A stretch of DNA of 64,000 nucleotides from contig NZ_JAAALE010000009.1 of the NCBI RefSeq assembly GCF_009905735.1, positions 62,001 through 126,000 of the forward strand. The letters are read 5' to 3'. The notes below the pieces were generated by a model that did no database searches, was not told the DNA's origin, and was given only the letters and a program-made list of their open reading frames with translations. The first letter of the stretch is position 1, and the number at the start of each line of letters is the position of its first letter. This document shows positions 17,125-27,418 of this stretch, in pieces. This stretch comes from Porphyrobacter sp. SLTP. GTDB taxonomy: Bacteria; Pseudomonadota; Alphaproteobacteria; Sphingomonadales; Sphingomonadaceae. The position numbers and the translations under genes are program-made.

Positions 17125-18533
17125 TGAACACCATAGACCGCACGGACGGCCTGTTGGGCGCCTATGGCCTCACCGATGCGCGGGACCGGCTGCTGAGCGC
17201 CGATGCGCCGCTCGCGGAATTGCAGGAGCGGTGCGGCGGCGATCTGCCCGGCACCCTGGCGATCCCTGAGCTTCTGGCGCTGGTGCAGCAGGCACGGCGC
17301 ATGGGACTCAGGATCGCACGGGCCTTCAGCGCCTTTGACGGGGATGCCGAGATTTCCGGTTTCGCCCGCATCCACCCCTTGAGCGATGATGATGGCGGCG
17401 GGTGCGAAGTACTGGTCGAGAACTGGCAGCGCAGCCCGCTGACGCCGCCCAGTGCCCGCGAATTCGCCGAGACAATCGACGCGATTGACCGTGCCACTGC
17501 CGAGGTCAGCGCTCGGCTCGATGCCCGCCAGCGCCTCCAGGTGCTCAGCGCCCGCGCGCCCGATGCCGCCGCGCTTCAGGTCGCCGCTCTGGCCGCGCCC
17601 GGTATAGTGTGGAGCGAGTTGGTCGAATTGATCGGCATCGCCCACCAACAGCCGTTGCACTGGCGATTGCTCGACGGGGCGACCTGCCGGTTTGCCGGAT
17701 CGCAGCGCCACTGGCGCGTGCGGCTGATCCCGCTGGGGACGGATGTGCAGAACCCGGCGGGATTCGAATTGCTGCTGATCGCCGAGGAGCCGCTCACTGC
17801 ACCGACCGAGCCCGATCCGGCTGAGGACGGCGCACCCGAAACGTCGCCCACGCGGCTTGTCGGCACTGCGCTCACCCCGGTGTTGCGCCAGCCGGTCGCC
17901 CGCATCATCGCCAATGCCGAGACGATCCGCGCGCGGCTCGCCGGGCCCTTGCGGGACGAATACAGCGAATATGCCGGCACCATCGCCAGCGCCGGGCAGC
18001 ACCTTTCCGCGATGCTGGACGATCTCGCCGATCTCGAAGTGGTCGAGACCCCCGGCTTTGCCACGGCGAAGGAGCCGGTCGATCTGGCGGATGCGGCCAT
18101 GCGGGCCGCCGGGATACTCGGCGTGCGCGCGCGCAACCGCGACACCGTGCTGGTGACCGAGGGGGTCCATGCCGAGGCAGTCGCCACAGCCGAGTTCCGG
18201 CGGGTGCTCCAGATCCTCATCAACCTGATCGGCAATGCCATCGCCTATTCGCCCGCAGCGAGCACGGTCACGATCACGGCGCATGGGGTGAGCGAGGGCA
18301 GGGTGGCTGTCACCGTTGCCGACGAAGGCCCGGGGGTCACGCCCGAACAGGCCGAGCGCATCTTCGATAAGGGCGAACGTCTGGGCCGCGATAGTGACGG
18401 CGGGCGAGATCGAGGGTCAGGCCTCGGCCTCTATATCTCGCGCCGACTGGCCGAGGCGATGGAAGGCAGTTTGACGGTGGAGAGCGCACCGGGCGGCGGA
18501 GCGCTGTTCCGGCTCGAACTGCCGCGCGACTGA
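17124..18533 (+). CDS. cytosolic sensor histidine kinase homologue with H-box histidine replaced by proline
   Basis: A 469-residue soluble protein. The N-terminal 235 residues probably hold PAS-like sensor folds (about 30-105 and 160-225). A DHp-like helix pair follows, then a complete HATPase_c domain: N-box ILINLIGNAIAYSP, G1 DEGPG at D400, G2 GSGLGLYIS at G431. The H-box normally reads SHELRTPL; here it reads TPVLRQPV, putting Pro252 at the phospho-histidine position. The ATP site looks intact, so it may bind or hydrolyse ATP or act as an allosteric partner, but autophosphorylation on the canonical His is excluded. The ATG overlaps the preceding stop (TGATG). Confidence 0.75.
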   Translation: MNTIDRTDGLLGAYGLTDARDRLLSADAPLAELQERCGGDLPGTLAIPELLALVQQARRMGLRIARAFSAFDGDAEISGFARIHPLSDDDGGGCEVLVENWQRSPLTPPSAREFAETIDAIDRATAEVSARLDARQRLQVLSARAPDAAALQVAALAAPGIVWSELVELIGIAHQQPLHWRLLDGATCRFAGSQRHWRVRLIPLGTDVQNPAGFELLLIAEEPLTAPTEPDPAEDGAPETSPTRLVGTALTPVLRQPVARIIANAETIRARLAGPLRDEYSEYAGTIASAGQHLSAMLDDLADLEVVETPGFATAKEPVDLADAAMRAAGILGVRARNRDTVLVTEGVHAEAVATAEFRRVLQILINLIGNAIAYSPAASTVTITAHGVSEGRVAVTVADEGPGVTPEQAERIFDKGERLGRDSDGGRDRGSGLGLYISRRLAEAMEGSLTVESAPGGGALFRLELPRD

Positions 18534-18556
18534 AACGCCGCGCTGTATTCGCACGC

Positions 18557-18754
18557 TTATGATTTGCCTTGCCGGTATGTGATGAGTGCAAGCAATGCCG
18601 CCCCGGCGGCGATCACCGCAAAACCCCGCACAACCCACTCGCCCTGACCCAGCATGAAGCTGTCCGCGGGCCAAGCCAGCAGCCCGGCACCTTGCAAGGC
18701 CCAGATGATGCCCATCGCGATCAGGAATATGCCTGCCGCGCGGAGCATCATCAT
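18557..18754 (-). CDS. small two-helix membrane protein of unknown function
   Basis: A 65-residue protein with helices at about residues 5-28 and 40-58, containing GIIWALQGAG followed by a short polar loop (GQGEWVVRG). The motif W-A-L-Q-G is one I have seen in small conserved bacterial membrane proteins of unknown role. It starts with three consecutive ATG codons (18754, 18751, 18748) and lies 15 bases after the gltA stop on the same strand, so it is probably cotranscribed with citrate synthase. No function can be assigned. Confidence 0.6.
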   Translation of the reverse strand: MMMLRAAGIFLIAMGIIWALQGAGLLAWPADSFMLGQGEWVVRGFAVIAAGAALLALITYRQGKS

Positions 18755-18769
18755 GGGTTTGTTAGGGCC

Positions 18770-20056
18770 TTAGCGCTGGTCGAGCGAGATGTAGTCGCGC
18801 TCGGTCGGGCCGGTGTAGAGCTGGCGCGGACGCCCGATTTTCTGGCCGGGATCGCTGATCATTTCGTTCCACTGCGCCACCCAGCCCACGGTGCGGGCCA
18901 GCGCGAAGAGCGCGGTGAACATGGTGGTCGGGAAGCCGATCGCCGAGAGGATGATGCCCGAATAGAAATCGACGTTCGGGAACAGCTTCTTCTCGATGAA
19001 GTAGGGATCGTTCAGCGCGATCTCTTCGAGCCGCAGTGCGGTTTCGAACAGCGGGTCGGTGACCTTCAGCGCCTCGAACACCTCACGCACGGTCTTCTGC
19101 ATCACCGTCGCGCGCGGGTCGTAGTTCTTGTACACGCGGTGGCCGAAGCCCATCAGGCGGAACGGATCGTTCTTGTCCTTCGCGCGCTCGATATAGTGCG
19201 GGATCTTGTCGGGCGTGCCGATTTCCTTGAGCATGTTGAGCGCGGCTTCATTCGCGCCGCCGTGCGCCGGGCCCCACAGACAGGCGATGCCCGCCGCGAT
19301 GCAGGCGAACGGGTTGGCGCCCGACGAACCGGCGAGCCGCACGGTCGAGGTCGAAGCGTTCTGTTCGTGATCGGCGTGAAGGATGAAGATGCGGTCAAGC
19401 GCACGCTCCACCACTGGGTTCACCACATAGGGCTCGGCCGGAACGCCGAAGGTCATGCGCAGGAAGTTGCCGGTGTAGCTCAGCGAATTGTCAGGATAGA
19501 CGAAGGGCTGGCCGACCGAATACTTGTACGCCATCGCCGCAATCGTTGGCATCTTGGCGATCAAGCGGTGCGAGCTGATCGTCCGGTGCGTGGGATCGGA
19601 GATGTCGGTGCTGTCGTGATAGAACGCCGACAGCGCGCCAACCACGCCGCACATAATCGCCATCGGGTGCGCATCGCGGCGGAACCCGCGGTAGAAGGTC
19701 ATCAGCTGCTCGTGCAGCATGGTGTGGCGGGTGATGGTGTAGCTGAAATCGTCGAGCTCGACCTTGCTCGGCAACTCGCCATTGAGCAGCAGGTAGCTGA
19801 CTTCCATGAAGCTGGAATGTTCGGCCAGCTGGCCGATCGGGTAGCCGCGGTGCAGCAGCACGCCTTCATCGCCATCGATATAGGTCAGCGCGCTTTCGCA
19901 GCTGGCGGTCGAGGTGAAGCCCGGATCGAAGGTGAACGCCCCGGTTTGGGCGTAGAGCTTGCGGATGTCGATCACATCCGGCCCGGTGCTGCCTTCGAGC
20001 ACGGAATAGTCGAAGGTATTGCCCCCGAGTTCGAGTTTCGCCAGCTTGTCTGCCAC
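18770..20056 (-). CDS. gltA: citrate synthase
   Basis: Condenses oxaloacetate and acetyl-CoA at the entry of the TCA cycle. The 428-residue length fits the NADH-regulated, hexameric-type bacterial enzyme. Active-site regions are visible: [24 protein letters not shown] and [13 protein letters not shown], with catalytic His in the second and third blocks. The frame is open farther upstream, but GTG at 20056 ([12 protein letters not shown]) follows AGGAGA at 8 bases and gives the conserved N terminus, so I start there. It lies downstream of gltX on the same strand. Confidence 0.95.
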   Translation of the reverse strand: MADKLAKLELGGNTFDYSVLEGSTGPDVIDIRKLYAQTGAFTFDPGFTSTASCESALTYIDGDEGVLLHRGYPIGQLAEHSSFMEVSYLLLNGELPSKVELDDFSYTITRHTMLHEQLMTFYRGFRRDAHPMAIMCGVVGALSAFYHDSTDISDPTHRTISSHRLIAKMPTIAAMAYKYSVGQPFVYPDNSLSYTGNFLRMTFGVPAEPYVVNPVVERALDRIFILHADHEQNASTSTVRLAGSSGANPFACIAAGIACLWGPAHGGANEAALNMLKEIGTPDKIPHYIERAKDKNDPFRLMGFGHRVYKNYDPRATVMQKTVREVFEALKVTDPLFETALRLEEIALNDPYFIEKKLFPNVDFYSGIILSAIGFPTTMFTALFALARTVGWVAQWNEMISDPGQKIGRPRQLYTGPTERDYISLDQR

Positions 20057-20099
20057 GATGTTTCTCCTGTCCAAGTTTTCTGCCCCCGCAGCGGCGCGG

Positions 20100-21536
20100 C
20101 TACGCAGCCTGTGCGTCGAGCCGAGCGAGAGCTTCGTCCCGGCCCAAGAGGACCAGTACGTCAAAGATACCGGGTGAGGTGGTCGTCCCGGTCAGCGCCG
20201 CGCGCATCGGCTGCGCCAGCTTGCCAAGTCCCAATCCCTGCTCCTCGGCGAGCGCCTTCGTAGTGGCTTCGAGCGCCTCGCTTGTCCAGTCGTTTTGCGC
20301 AGCCAGATGGTCGTGAATTGTGCGCAGGATCGCGGGCGCATCGCCTTCCAGCAGGGCAGCGGCCTTCTCGGTCATGGCGAGCGGACGCTTTGCGAACAGA
20401 AACGCTGCGCCGTCAACTACTTCATTGAGGTTCTTCGCGCGCACTTTAAGGACCGGCATTGCGCGGGCGAGCAGGTCTTCGTCGGCCGTCTCGCCAATGC
20501 GCGCCGCTACCAGCGCGGCAAGGCGGGCATCCTCGGCCTCGCGCAGGTAATGGCCGTTCAGGTTTTCGAGCTTCTTCATGTCGAAGCGCGACGGGCTCTT
20601 GCCGACGCCGGCCAGATCGAACAGTTCGACGGCCTCATCGCGCGTGATTTCCTCGCGGTCGCCATGGCCCCAGCCCAAACGCAGCAGGTAATTGAAAAGC
20701 GCTTCGGGCAGTATGCCGAATTCGTCACGATAGGCCTCAACGCCCAGTGCACCGTGGCGTTTGGAGAGCTTGGCCCCGTCCGAGCCATGGATCAGCGGGA
20801 TATGGGCATAGACCGGATCGGGCCAGTTGCCCTCGATAGCGTTCATCGCACGATTGATCGGCAACTGGCGGAACGCGTTGTTGAGGTGATCGTCACCGCG
20901 GATAACGTGAGTCACGCCCATGTCGTGATCATCGACCACCACCGCGAGCATATAGGTCGGCGTCCCGTCCGCGCGCAGGATGATGTAATCGTCGATTTCC
21001 TCGTTCCTGACCGTCACAGCACCCTGCACCTGATCGTGAATGGTGACTTCACCCTCGGTCGGGGTCTTGAGGCGGATGGTGAAAGGCGCGCCTTCCGGGG
21101 CCTCGGCAGGATCGCGGTCGCGCCAACGCCCGTCATAGCGCAGTGGTTGCTTGTTCATGCGCTGGTCGTTGCGCATCGCTTCAAGCTCTTCGGGGGTGGC
21201 AAAGCACCTGTAAGCGTGGCCTGCGTTGAGCAGTTGCCACGCGACCTCGGCATGGCGCTCGGCCCGGTCGGACTGGAACACCGGCGGCGCATCGTAATCG
21301 AGCCCGAGCCAATCGAGCCCGTCGATGATCGCATCAATCGCCGCCTGCGTGGAACGCTTGGCGTCGGTATCCTCGATCCGCAGCAGCGTGCGACCACCGT
21401 GGTGGCGGGCATACAGCCAGTTGAACAGCGCGGTACGCGCGCCGCCGATATGCAGGAACCCGGTGGGCGAGGGCGCGAAGCGGGTCACGACTTCGCCTGG
21501 CGCGCTTGCGAGGGGGGTGCTGCTTTCGCTTGCCAT
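20100..21536 (-). CDS. gltX: glutamate--tRNA ligase
   Basis: Charges tRNA-Glu (alphaproteobacteria may also use a paralogue for tRNA-Gln before amidation). The class I signatures are present: [20 protein letters not shown] with the HIGH-type motif near the N terminus, and KLSKRHG as the KMSKS loop near residue 250. Length is 478 residues from ATG 21536 ([10 protein letters not shown]); the frame upstream is open but not conserved. It is divergent from comEC, with 66 bases between starts, and 43 bases upstream of gltA. Confidence 0.95.
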   Translation of the reverse strand: MASESSTPLASAPGEVVTRFAPSPTGFLHIGGARTALFNWLYARHHGGRTLLRIEDTDAKRSTQAAIDAIIDGLDWLGLDYDAPPVFQSDRAERHAEVAWQLLNAGHAYRCFATPEELEAMRNDQRMNKQPLRYDGRWRDRDPAEAPEGAPFTIRLKTPTEGEVTIHDQVQGAVTVRNEEIDDYIILRADGTPTYMLAVVVDDHDMGVTHVIRGDDHLNNAFRQLPINRAMNAIEGNWPDPVYAHIPLIHGSDGAKLSKRHGALGVEAYRDEFGILPEALFNYLLRLGWGHGDREEITRDEAVELFDLAGVGKSPSRFDMKKLENLNGHYLREAEDARLAALVAARIGETADEDLLARAMPVLKVRAKNLNEVVDGAAFLFAKRPLAMTEKAAALLEGDAPAILRTIHDHLAAQNDWTSEALEATTKALAEEQGLGLGKLAQPMRAALTGTTTSPGIFDVLVLLGRDEALARLDAQAA

Positions 21537-21551
21537 TGGCTTCGACTTCCT

Positions 21552-21564
21552 GTTCAATTTGAAC
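21552..21564. promoter_or_regulatory. GTTC-N5-GAAC palindrome between gltX and comEC
   Basis: A 13-base perfect inverted repeat, GTTCAATTTGAAC, in the 66-base divergent promoter region. It could be an operator for an unidentified regulator. It is not the alphaproteobacterial LexA arrangement, which is a direct GTTC-N7-GTTC repeat. Confidence 0.25.
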
Positions 21565-21602
21565 GGCTTGGGCGCCTTCCGGGCCTGTCGGGGGACAAGC
21601 CG

Positions 21603-23975
21603 ATGCGCGATGTGCCGATCATTCCGATGGGAGAGGACCCGGGTGGCCTGATTAGCCCCGGAGAACCGACGCCGCGCCCTTGGCAAACCCTACGGCGATT
21701 GTCCAGCACCCGAGGTCTCGGCGGGCGGATGCTCGACGGGGCGGAACGCTTTCTGGGAGAGGCCGGCTTCGACCGTGCGCCGTGGCTGGCGGTGGTGTTC
21801 GCGCTCGGGATTATCACATGGTTCGTGCTCCCCGAGGCGTCGCACTGGATCGCAGCCATGGCTTTGGGAGCCGCGCTCGTGCTGGCGACACTGGCGGTGT
21901 GGCCGATGGGGAGTATCGCGGACGAAACCCGCGCCAACCTGCGTCTCGCTCTGATCCTGTGCGGGCTGGTGTTTGCGGGCGGGATTGCGACGGTGTGGGC
22001 CCGCTCGGCGATTGTCGGGGCGACGCCGATTGCTGGGCCGGTTGTCGCACTGCTGCAAGGCCGCGTGCTGGCGCGCGAGGACCAGCCTGCGGATGAGAGG
22101 TTGCGGCTGACGCTGGCGGTGCGGCTGCCGGCGGAGGGCACCGAGAGCGCAACGGCGCGGAAGGTCAGGGTCAACGTGCCCTTGGCGGCGCTGGGCGAGC
22201 GGGGCGCGCCTGCGGGCCTTGCCGAAGGGGCAATGGTACGATTGCGCGCCAGGCTTATGCCCCCGGCGAGCCCGATGCTACCCGGCAGTTACGACTTTGC
22301 GCGGGCGGCGTGGTTCAAGGGGCTGGCGGCCACGGGAACCATGGTCGGCCCCCTGACGCTCGTTCGGCCTGCCCCCGAAGACACGGGTATTGCCAGCGTG
22401 CAGCGTTGGCTTTCGGCCTATATGCGCGGCCGGGTCGAAGGGTCGCCGGGAGCGATTGCGGCAGCCTTTGCCAGCGGTGACCGTGGCGGGATCGCCGAGG
22501 CGGACGAGGTGGCGATGCGCGATTCGGGCCTCACTCACCTGCTCTCCATCAGCGGGCTGCATGTGAGCGCGGTTATCGCGGCGGCCTATTTCGCCGCGCT
22601 GCGCTTGCTGGCGCTGTGGCCCGCGCTGGCCTTGCGGGTGCGGCTGCCGGTGGTGGCAGCCGGGATCGGGGCGCTGGCGGGGATCGGATATACACTGCTG
22701 ACCGGTGCCGAAGTGCCGACGGTCCGCAGCTGCATTGCGGCGCTGCTGGTGCTCGGCGCGCTGGCGCTGGGGCGGGATGCGCTCTCGCTCAGGATGGTGG
22801 CGGTGGCAGCGGGCTTCGTGCTCCTGCTCTGGCCCGAGAGCGCGATCGGTCCGAGCTTCCAGATGAGCTTTGCCGCGGTGCTGGCGATCATCGCCCTGTC
22901 GAACAGCGCGCCGGTCCGCGCCTTTCTCGCCCCGCGCGAGGAGCCGTGGTTGGCGCGCACCGGACGGCAGGTGGTGATGCTGTTTGTGACCGGGGTGGTG
23001 ATCGAACTCGCACTCATGCCGATCGTGCTGTTCCATTTTCACCGAGCCGGAATGTATGGCGCGGTAGCCAATGTCATCGCGATACCCTTGGTTACATTTG
23101 TATCCATGCCGCTGATTGCGCTGGGTTTGTTCCTCGATCTGGTGGGGCTGGGTGGCCCGGTGTGGTGGTTGGTCGAACGCTCGCTCTCGCTGCTGCTGGC
23201 CATTGCCCATGTCACGGCTGGGCAGGCGGGGGCGGTGACGCTGATGCCGCAGATCAGCGGTTTCGTGGTCGGTCTGTTTGCAGCGGGTGGGCTATGGCTT
23301 GCGCTCTGGCGCGGGCCGGTGCGGCTCGCGGGGCTGGTGCCAGTAACGGTGGCGAGCGTGATGGTGGCGCTCACCCCGATCCCCGATCTCTTGGTGGCAG
23401 GTGACGGGCAGCAGGTGGGCATCACTGTCCCCGGTCCTGATGGATCGCGGCAGCTGCTGTCTCTGCGCGATAGCCGCTCGTCCTACACTCGCGATAATCT
23501 GATGGAGATTGCCGGCGTCGCGGCCGAGCCTGTGCCGCTGACGGATTGGGACGGGGCGCATTGTTCTTCGGCGTTCTGCACGCTGATCCTGAACCGCGGC
23601 GGGCGGGATTGGGTTCTCCTGCTCGGGCGGGGGCGCGAGCAGGTCGAGGAACGCGCCTTGGCTGCAGCCTGCGCCGAGGCGGATGTGATTGTATCAGAGC
23701 GGTTTCTCCCCCGCTCCTGTCGCCCGCGCTGGCTCAAGGCGGATCGGCGCTATCTGCGCCAAAGTGGCGGACTGTCTATCGATCTTGCCAGCCAGACGAT
23801 CACCACGGTCTCAGCGGGGCAGGGATCGCATGGCTGGTGGCGGATCGAGGACAATCGCCCCCGCCGCGCTCTGCCGGCAACCGCGATAAGTCCAGACACA
23901 AAGGGGTCTAATCTGGGCCAAGCACAGCATGGCGGGGGTTTAGACGCAGCAAGGCCGCCTCAAGGGGTTCCCTGA
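21603..23975 (+). CDS. comEC: ComEC/Rec2-family DNA-uptake membrane protein
   Basis: About 790 residues with an N-terminal membrane and soluble domain (DUF4131-like), a large competence domain with many hydrophobic helices and the hallmark [16 protein letters not shown] near residue 310, and a C-terminal soluble domain of about 150 residues. In ComEC this protein forms the inner-membrane channel for transforming single-stranded DNA. The C-terminal domain lacks the HxHxDH zinc motif of the metallo-beta-lactamase-type nuclease domain in long ComEC forms. The start at ATG 21603 is chosen because it falls just after the divergent gltX promoter; the frame itself is open much farther upstream. Confidence 0.88.
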   Translation: MRDVPIIPMGEDPGGLISPGEPTPRPWQTLRRLSSTRGLGGRMLDGAERFLGEAGFDRAPWLAVVFALGIITWFVLPEASHWIAAMALGAALVLATLAVWPMGSIADETRANLRLALILCGLVFAGGIATVWARSAIVGATPIAGPVVALLQGRVLAREDQPADERLRLTLAVRLPAEGTESATARKVRVNVPLAALGERGAPAGLAEGAMVRLRARLMPPASPMLPGSYDFARAAWFKGLAATGTMVGPLTLVRPAPEDTGIASVQRWLSAYMRGRVEGSPGAIAAAFASGDRGGIAEADEVAMRDSGLTHLLSISGLHVSAVIAAAYFAALRLLALWPALALRVRLPVVAAGIGALAGIGYTLLTGAEVPTVRSCIAALLVLGALALGRDALSLRMVAVAAGFVLLLWPESAIGPSFQMSFAAVLAIIALSNSAPVRAFLAPREEPWLARTGRQVVMLFVTGVVIELALMPIVLFHFHRAGMYGAVANVIAIPLVTFVSMPLIALGLFLDLVGLGGPVWWLVERSLSLLLAIAHVTAGQAGAVTLMPQISGFVVGLFAAGGLWLALWRGPVRLAGLVPVTVASVMVALTPIPDLLVAGDGQQVGITVPGPDGSRQLLSLRDSRSSYTRDNLMEIAGVAAEPVPLTDWDGAHCSSAFCTLILNRGGRDWVLLLGRGREQVEERALAAACAEADVIVSERFLPRSCRPRWLKADRRYLRQSGGLSIDLASQTITTVSAGQGSHGWWRIEDNRPRRALPATAISPDTKGSNLGQAQHGGGLDAARPPQGVP

Positions 23976-23983
23976 CGCGGCCT
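23952..23983 (+). terminator. possible terminator hairpin at comEC end
   Basis: AGGCCGC and GCGGCCT form a 7-bp stem around an 18-base loop that itself holds GGG/CCC, overlapping the comEC stop and followed by CACATTTCTC. The T-tract is poor, so it is a weak candidate. Confidence 0.3.
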
Positions 23984-24062
23984 CACATTTCTCTACGCGT
24001 TTGCAATCAAAGACTATTCACTAGCCAAAGCACGCTTGGCATCCGCCAGTCGCGTCAGCGCA

Positions 24063-24755
24063 TCAGTGATAGCGCCGCAGCAACCCTGCCAGCTTGCCCT
24101 GCACTTCAACTTCGTCGGGGCGGTAGAATTGCGGATCATAAGCCGCATTGGCCGGATCGAGCCGCACCTGACTGCCCTCGCGCCGCAGGTACTTGAGCGT
24201 CGCTTCCTCGCCGCGCACCAGCGCGACCACGATCTCGCCGTCACGGGCGGTGTTTGTCCGCCGCACCAGCGCGAAGTCGCCATCAAAGATCCCGGCCTCG
24301 ACCATCGAATCCCCTGACACTTCGAGCGCATAGTGCTCACCCGGCCCAAGCAGTGCAGCCGGTACCGGCAAGGTGGTCTGGCCTTCCAGCGCCTCGATCG
24401 GGGCACCAGCCGCGATCCGGCCATGCAACGGCAGCTCGATCACATCATTCGCGGCGATCGCTTCGGCAACGCGCGGGGCGGGCGGAACCATTGGCACCAC
24501 GTTGTCACCCGCAGACGCAGCGGCGCGGGCCGGGGTGGCATCTTCAGGCTGACGGATCACTTCCAGCGCGCGTGCCCGGTTAGGCAGGCGGCGCAGGAAG
24601 CCGCGTTCTTCCAGAGCGGAAATCAGCCGGTGCACGCCCGACTTGCTCTTCAGATCGAGCGCTTCCTTCATTTCCTCGAAACTTGGCGAGATCCCGGTCT
24701 CCTCCAGCCGCTGCTGAATGAAACGGATCAACTCGTGCTGCTTGGCCGTCAGCAT
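24063..24755 (-). CDS. lexA: LexA repressor, SOS regulator
   Basis: Represses DNA-damage genes and self-cleaves when RecA filaments form. The N-terminal winged helix ([21 protein letters not shown]) precedes the S24-type peptidase domain: cleavage site Ala116-Gly117 in GRIAAGAP, catalytic Ser150 in SGDSM and Lys188 in TLKYL. Length 230 residues is typical of alphaproteobacterial LexA, with a long linker of about residues 68-105. GGGAG lies about 10 bases before the ATG. An SOS box 130 bases upstream suggests autoregulation. Confidence 0.95.
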   Translation of the reverse strand: MLTAKQHELIRFIQQRLEETGISPSFEEMKEALDLKSKSGVHRLISALEERGFLRRLPNRARALEVIRQPEDATPARAAASAGDNVVPMVPPAPRVAEAIAANDVIELPLHGRIAAGAPIEALEGQTTLPVPAALLGPGEHYALEVSGDSMVEAGIFDGDFALVRRTNTARDGEIVVALVRGEEATLKYLRREGSQVRLDPANAAYDPQFYRPDEVEVQGKLAGLLRRYH

Positions 24756-24886
24756 GGATCAAATCTCCCTTGGTCGCATTCACGCCCAGCCCATCGGCCA
24801 GGCGCCAGTCCCACTTGTGCTCCAAGAGGCACCCGCGCCGGTCAGCGCGTGGTGCGTTGCATGCACGTTCGATCCGCCATTAAGGT

Positions 24887-24901
24887 GAACGAACAAGGAA
24901 C
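24887..24901 (-). promoter_or_regulatory. LexA (SOS) box GTTC-N7-GTTC
   Basis: On the minus strand the sequence is GTTCCTTGTTCGTTC, an exact match to the alphaproteobacterial LexA operator GTTC-N7-GTTC. It lies in the 201-base gap between moeA and lexA, about 130 bases before the lexA start, as expected for an autoregulated lexA. Confidence 0.75.
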
Positions 24902-24956
24902 AATTAGGCAACTCAATGGGAGGTGTCAAGCGCGCCTTGCGCCAAACCCGCGCATT

Positions 24957-26138
24957 TCAGCCATTTTGGAGCTTGAACACCGGAACAGGCTCGCCCGCCT
25001 GAAGGGCTGGCGAATGCGCCGGGCGGTCAATCAGGCAATCGGCCTCGGCCAAGGCAGACAGCGCGGAGGAATCCTGCGATCCGGCCAGCCGCACACTGTC
25101 GCCCTCGCGCACCGCGCGCAGAAATTCGCGCCGGGGCCCGATGGCGGGCAGGTCTTCGCCTGCACGCAAGGTCTCGGGGCGGGGCAGGGGATCGGGATCA
25201 CCCTGGCTCGCGCGGATCAGCGGCAAGGCGAACAGCAGCGCGGTGACGAAGCTGGAGACCGGATTGCCCGGCAGGCCCAGCACCACCTGCGAACCGCGCG
25301 TGGCGACCAGCAGCGGTTTGCCCGGCTTGATCGCGATCTTCCAGAAGGCGATCTGCGCGCCCCAATCGGTCAGCGCGGGTTTGATGAGGTCATGATCGCC
25401 GACCGACGCGCCGCCCGAGGTGATGAGGATGTCGGCCGCTTCGGCCCGTGCCAGGGCTGCGGCGAGCGCGGCGCGATCATCGGGGACGGGACCGATGCGA
25501 GTCACCTCGCAGCCCAAGGGCGCGATCAGGGCGGCAATCATTGCGCCGTTGCTGGCAGGGATCTGGTGGGGGAGGCACTGGGCCGGGTCGCTCGCGAGTT
25601 CGTCCCCGCTGTCCATCACCGCAACGCGAATGGGGCGGGTGACGGTGACCTGCCCATGCCCGGCGGCGAGCGCCAGTGCCATGCGGCCCGCGGTGATGCG
25701 CGTGCCGCGCGTCAGAAGCAGGTCGCCGCTGCGAAAATCGAACCCGGCCATGCGGATATGGCGACCGGGCGGGGGCATTTCGGTGGCGGTGATAGTGCTC
25801 TCGGCGCGCACGGCATCTTCCTGAAGCAGCACCCGGTCCGCGCCTTCGGGCACGATCGCCCCGGTCGAGATCCGCACGCATTCGCCTGGGATAAGCGTGC
25901 CGGGGAAGGGCGCACCGGCACGGCTTTCGCCGACCAGGGTCCACGGCCCTTCGCCGGGGCTGAGTGCATAGCCGTCCATTGCCGACAGGTCGGCCGCAGG
26001 CTGGGTGCGGGCCGCGCGGATATCCTCGGCAATGATGCGGCCGAGCGCCGCTTCGGTCGGGATTGATTGCAGCGGCAGCAGCGGGGCCAGCGCCAGCAGA
26101 CGGGCCTGCGCTTGTTCGAGGCCCAGCAGCTCGCTCAA
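24957..26138 (-). CDS. moeA: molybdopterin molybdotransferase MoeA
   Basis: Inserts molybdate into adenylated molybdopterin in molybdenum-cofactor synthesis. The 393-residue protein has [13 protein letters not shown] (MoeA N-terminal signature), the central domain block with [20 protein letters not shown] and the GLPGNPVSS motif, and a C-terminal beta domain. The TTG start overlaps the moaC TGA, so the two Moco genes are translationally coupled at the distal end of the trp unit. Confidence 0.93.
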   Translation of the reverse strand: MSELLGLEQAQARLLALAPLLPLQSIPTEAALGRIIAEDIRAARTQPAADLSAMDGYALSPGEGPWTLVGESRAGAPFPGTLIPGECVRISTGAIVPEGADRVLLQEDAVRAESTITATEMPPPGRHIRMAGFDFRSGDLLLTRGTRITAGRMALALAAGHGQVTVTRPIRVAVMDSGDELASDPAQCLPHQIPASNGAMIAALIAPLGCEVTRIGPVPDDRAALAAALARAEAADILITSGGASVGDHDLIKPALTDWGAQIAFWKIAIKPGKPLLVATRGSQVVLGLPGNPVSSFVTALLFALPLIRASQGDPDPLPRPETLRAGEDLPAIGPRREFLRAVREGDSVRLAGSQDSSALSALAEADCLIDRPAHSPALQAGEPVPVFKLQNG

Positions 26139-26608
26139 AGGGGTGCGTTCCAGTCACCCGACTTGCCACCGGACTTGGCGATCAGGCGGATGTCGGAGAT
26201 GACCATGCCCTTGTCGATCGCCTTGGCCATGTCATAGATTGTGAGGAGTGCGACAGAAACCGCTGTCATCGCTTCCATTTCGACGCCGGTTCGACCAGTC
26301 AGCGAGGCGGTGGCCGTCGCACGGATAGCGCCGTCTTCATAGGCGAAATCCACGCTCACCGCTTCCAGCCCGAGCGGGTGGCACAGCGGGATCAGCTCAC
26401 CGGTGCGTTTGGCCGCCATGATCCCGGCGATGCGCGCCGTGCCGAGCACGTCACCCTTGGGCGCGTTGCCGTGGCGGATGGCTTCGAGAACCTCGGCCGA
26501 CATCATGATCCGTCCCGACGCGACCGCGCGGCGCTGTGTCTGCGGCTTGCCGCCCACATCGACCATATGCGCCGCGCCGTCGCTGTCGAGGTGGGTGAGC
26601 TTGCTCAT
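26135..26608 (-). CDS. moaC: cyclic pyranopterin monophosphate synthase MoaC
   Basis: Forms cyclic pyranopterin monophosphate from the MoaA product in molybdenum-cofactor synthesis. Residues of the active site are visible in [32 protein letters not shown] and KAIDKGM. The length of 157 residues is usual. The ATG overlaps the trpC TGA (ATGA), and moeA follows with another overlap; moaA is not present in the window. Confidence 0.95.
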   Translation of the reverse strand: MSKLTHLDSDGAAHMVDVGGKPQTQRRAVASGRIMMSAEVLEAIRHGNAPKGDVLGTARIAGIMAAKRTGELIPLCHPLGLEAVSVDFAYEDGAIRATATASLTGRTGVEMEAMTAVSVALLTIYDMAKAIDKGMVISDIRLIAKSGGKSGDWNAPL

Positions 26609-27405
26609 GCGTGCGCTTGTGGCCCGAGCAGCGCGGCGGTGGCACTCGCAATATCGTCAGCGCGCATCAGGCTTTCGCCGACGAGGAAAGTGCGCACGCC
26701 TGCCGCTTCGAGCCGCTGGCAATCCGCATGGGTGTTGATCCCGCTCTCGCCCACCAGCAACGTGCCTTCCGGCGCGAGCGGGGCGAGGCGTTCGGTGACG
26801 GCAAGGCTGGTGGTGAAGGTCTTGAGATCGCGGTTGTTGACCCCGATCAGGCGCGATTTGAGCACGCCCGCGGCGCGCTCCATCTCGGCCTCGTCATGGA
26901 CTTCGACCAGCACGTCCATACCGTGATCGCGCGCGGCGGCTTCGATTTCGGCCATCACACTGTCCTCCAGCGCGGCGACGATGATCAGGATCGCATCGGC
27001 CCCAATGGCGCGCGCTTCGAGGCATTGCCACGGGTCGACCATGAAGTCCTTGCGCAGCACGGGCAGCTTGCAGGCGGCGCGGGCAGCGATGAGGTAATCC
27101 TCGTGCCCCTGAAAATAAGGCGCGTCGGTCAGGATCGAGAGGCACGCTGCGCCGCCCGCTTCATAGGCGGCTGCGTGCGCGGCAGGGTGGAAATCCGCGC
27201 GGATCAGCCCTTTGGAGGGGCTTGCCTTCTTAATCTCGGCAATCAGGGCGTAGCCTGAGGCGGCACGGGCGCGCAGGGCCGCTTCGAACCCGCGTGGTGC
27301 AGATTGCAGCCGGGCGGCTTCTGCCAGCTGCGCGTCGCTCACCGCGTGCTGACGCGCGGCGACTTCCTCGCGCTTGGTGGCGCAGATTTCTTCGAGCTTG
27401 TTCAC
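26605..27405 (-). CDS. trpC: indole-3-glycerol phosphate synthase
   Basis: Cyclises CdRP to indole-3-glycerol phosphate in tryptophan synthesis. It is a 266-residue TIM barrel with [17 protein letters not shown] carrying the catalytic Lys, [23 protein letters not shown], and [11 protein letters not shown]. It is monofunctional, not fused to TrpF. It starts at GTG 27405, after a 106-base gap that carries a REP-like palindrome separating it from trpD. Confidence 0.95.
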   Translation of the reverse strand: MNKLEEICATKREEVAARQHAVSDAQLAEAARLQSAPRGFEAALRARAASGYALIAEIKKASPSKGLIRADFHPAAHAAAYEAGGAACLSILTDAPYFQGHEDYLIAARAACKLPVLRKDFMVDPWQCLEARAIGADAILIIVAALEDSVMAEIEAAARDHGMDVLVEVHDEAEMERAAGVLKSRLIGVNNRDLKTFTTSLAVTERLAPLAPEGTLLVGESGINTHADCQRLEAAGVRTFLVGESLMRADDIASATAALLGPQAHA

Positions 27406-27418
27406 CTAAAAAACTACC

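Noticed and set aside
20295..21602. Plus-strand extension of the comEC frame by over 430 codons.
   Set aside because: It is antisense to gltX and has the composition of a shadow frame; ComEC homology starts near 21603.
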